From Polaromonas sp. UBA5171 (lineage in GTDB: Bacteria; Pseudomonadota; Gammaproteobacteria; Burkholderiales; Burkholderiaceae_C): DNA of 64,000 nt. This document shows, in pieces, positions 63,730 to 64,000 of the stretch. The stretch lies in assembly GCA_002413395.1 (NCBI GenBank), contig DHWX01000109.1, forward strand, positions 54,841 to 118,840. The letters run 5' to 3'. Under the pieces are notes generated by a model. It did not search any database. It was not told where the DNA came from and worked only from the letters and a program-made list of their open reading frames with translations. A program made the translations under genes and the position numbers. Numbering within the stretch: position 1 is the first letter of the stretch; every line of letters starts with the position of its first letter.

Positions 63730-64000
63730 GCCACCCATATGATTCAGTGAAGCTGGGCATCGTGTCGGTCAGCGACCGCGCCTCGGCTGGTGTTTATTTA
63801 GACAAGGGCCTGCCAGCCCTGAAAGAATGGCTCACGCGCGCCCTGAAAAACCCCATCACCTTTGAAGAGCGGCTGATTCCCGACGAGCAGGCGCGCATCA
63901 GCGCCGCGCTGATTGAGCTGGTGGAGGCGGGCTGCTCGCTGGTCCTGACCACCGGCGGCACCGGCCCGGCGCCACGCGACGTCACGCCCGAAGCCACGCT
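63726..64000 (+). CDS. mog: Molybdopterin adenylyltransferase Mog, partial
   Basis: The first 91 residues, cut by the window end. It starts MSHPYDSVKLGIVSVSDRAS and contains the substrate motif TTGGTGPAPRDVTPEAT, typical of MogA-type enzymes that adenylylate molybdopterin before molybdenum insertion. Its product is needed for NasA. It overlaps the darP stop by 4 bp (ATGA). Confidence 0.93.
   Translation, partial: MSHPYDSVKLGIVSVSDRASAGVYLDKGLPALKEWLTRALKNPITFEERLIPDEQARISAALIELVEAGCSLVLTTGGTGPAPRDVTPEAT

Noticed and set aside
1..64000. CRISPR arrays, defence systems, prophage or insertion sequences
   Set aside because: No regularly spaced direct repeats, transposase, integrase or nuclease genes were seen; nearly all frames are housekeeping, respiratory or transport genes.

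Overview
The window reads as a contiguous chromosomal stretch of a facultatively anaerobic betaproteobacterium in the order Burkholderiales, most likely family Comamonadaceae and close to Rhodoferax or Polaromonas. This rests on the gene neighbourhoods (tpiA-secG-tRNA-Leu-nuoA to nuoN followed by DUF2818 and a Nudix gene; nasT-nrt-nirBD-nasA-trpD2-cobA; pmbA-darP-mog), on the moderately high G+C content, and on AT-rich dispersed repeats of the type common in that family. No phage, integrase, transposase or CRISPR array is visible.

Layout. 1-2.8 kb: an MFS transporter, a 71-residue unknown ORF and a secreted CrtC/AttH-type lipocalin-like protein. 3-7.1 kb: a potassium module made of a short KdpD-like kinase, a KdpE regulator and the Kup transporter. 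7.2-12 kb (minus strand): quinol:fumarate reductase frdABCD followed by a UbiE-like methyltransferase and an unknown protein, with an excellent FNR/ANR-type promoter upstream of frdA. 12.3-21.2 kb: a luciferase-like flavin oxidoreductase, an SDR, a MarR-controlled EmrAB/NodT-type tripartite efflux operon (outer-membrane gene frameshifted) and a homodimeric ABC exporter. 21.3-24 kb: glutamate dehydrogenase, DUF1178, Nudix and a shortened DUF2818 gene. 24-38.6 kb: all 14 complex I genes, nuoA to nuoN. 38.7-47.5 kb: tRNA-Leu(GAG), secG, tpiA, a quinone oxidoreductase, pnp, rpsO, an aminotransferase, an amino-acid-type binding protein and tsaD.

47.6-59.3 kb (plus strand) is a complete assimilatory nitrate cluster: the ANTAR antiterminator NasT, a nitrate ABC transporter, NADH nitrite reductase NirBD, nitrate reductase NasA (frameshifted here), TrpD2 and the siroheme methyltransferase CobA. 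Its control region can be read directly: an NtrC-type site, a canonical sigma-54 -24/-12 element, and a leader RNA with a strong intrinsic terminator ahead of nrtA, which fits NasT-mediated antitermination. 59.4-64 kb: a BaiN-type flavoprotein, rpsU, a YqeY protein, pmbA, darP and the start of mog.

Themes. The window combines aerobic respiration (complex I), fumarate respiration under an oxygen sensor, and nitrate assimilation under nitrogen control. Points deserving a second look are the frd-linked methyltransferase plus unknown gene, the KdpDE-Kup arrangement with KdpE-like direct repeats, three structured GGGACAGA hairpins confined to operon junctions of the nitrate cluster, a perfect 18-bp inverted repeat inside the DUF1178 gene, and several broken or edited genes (NodT-type, nasA, DUF2818, the NuoF tail). 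These could be real decay or, for the two frameshifts, sequencing error. All assignments come from reading the sequence and from family knowledge; no database search was run.
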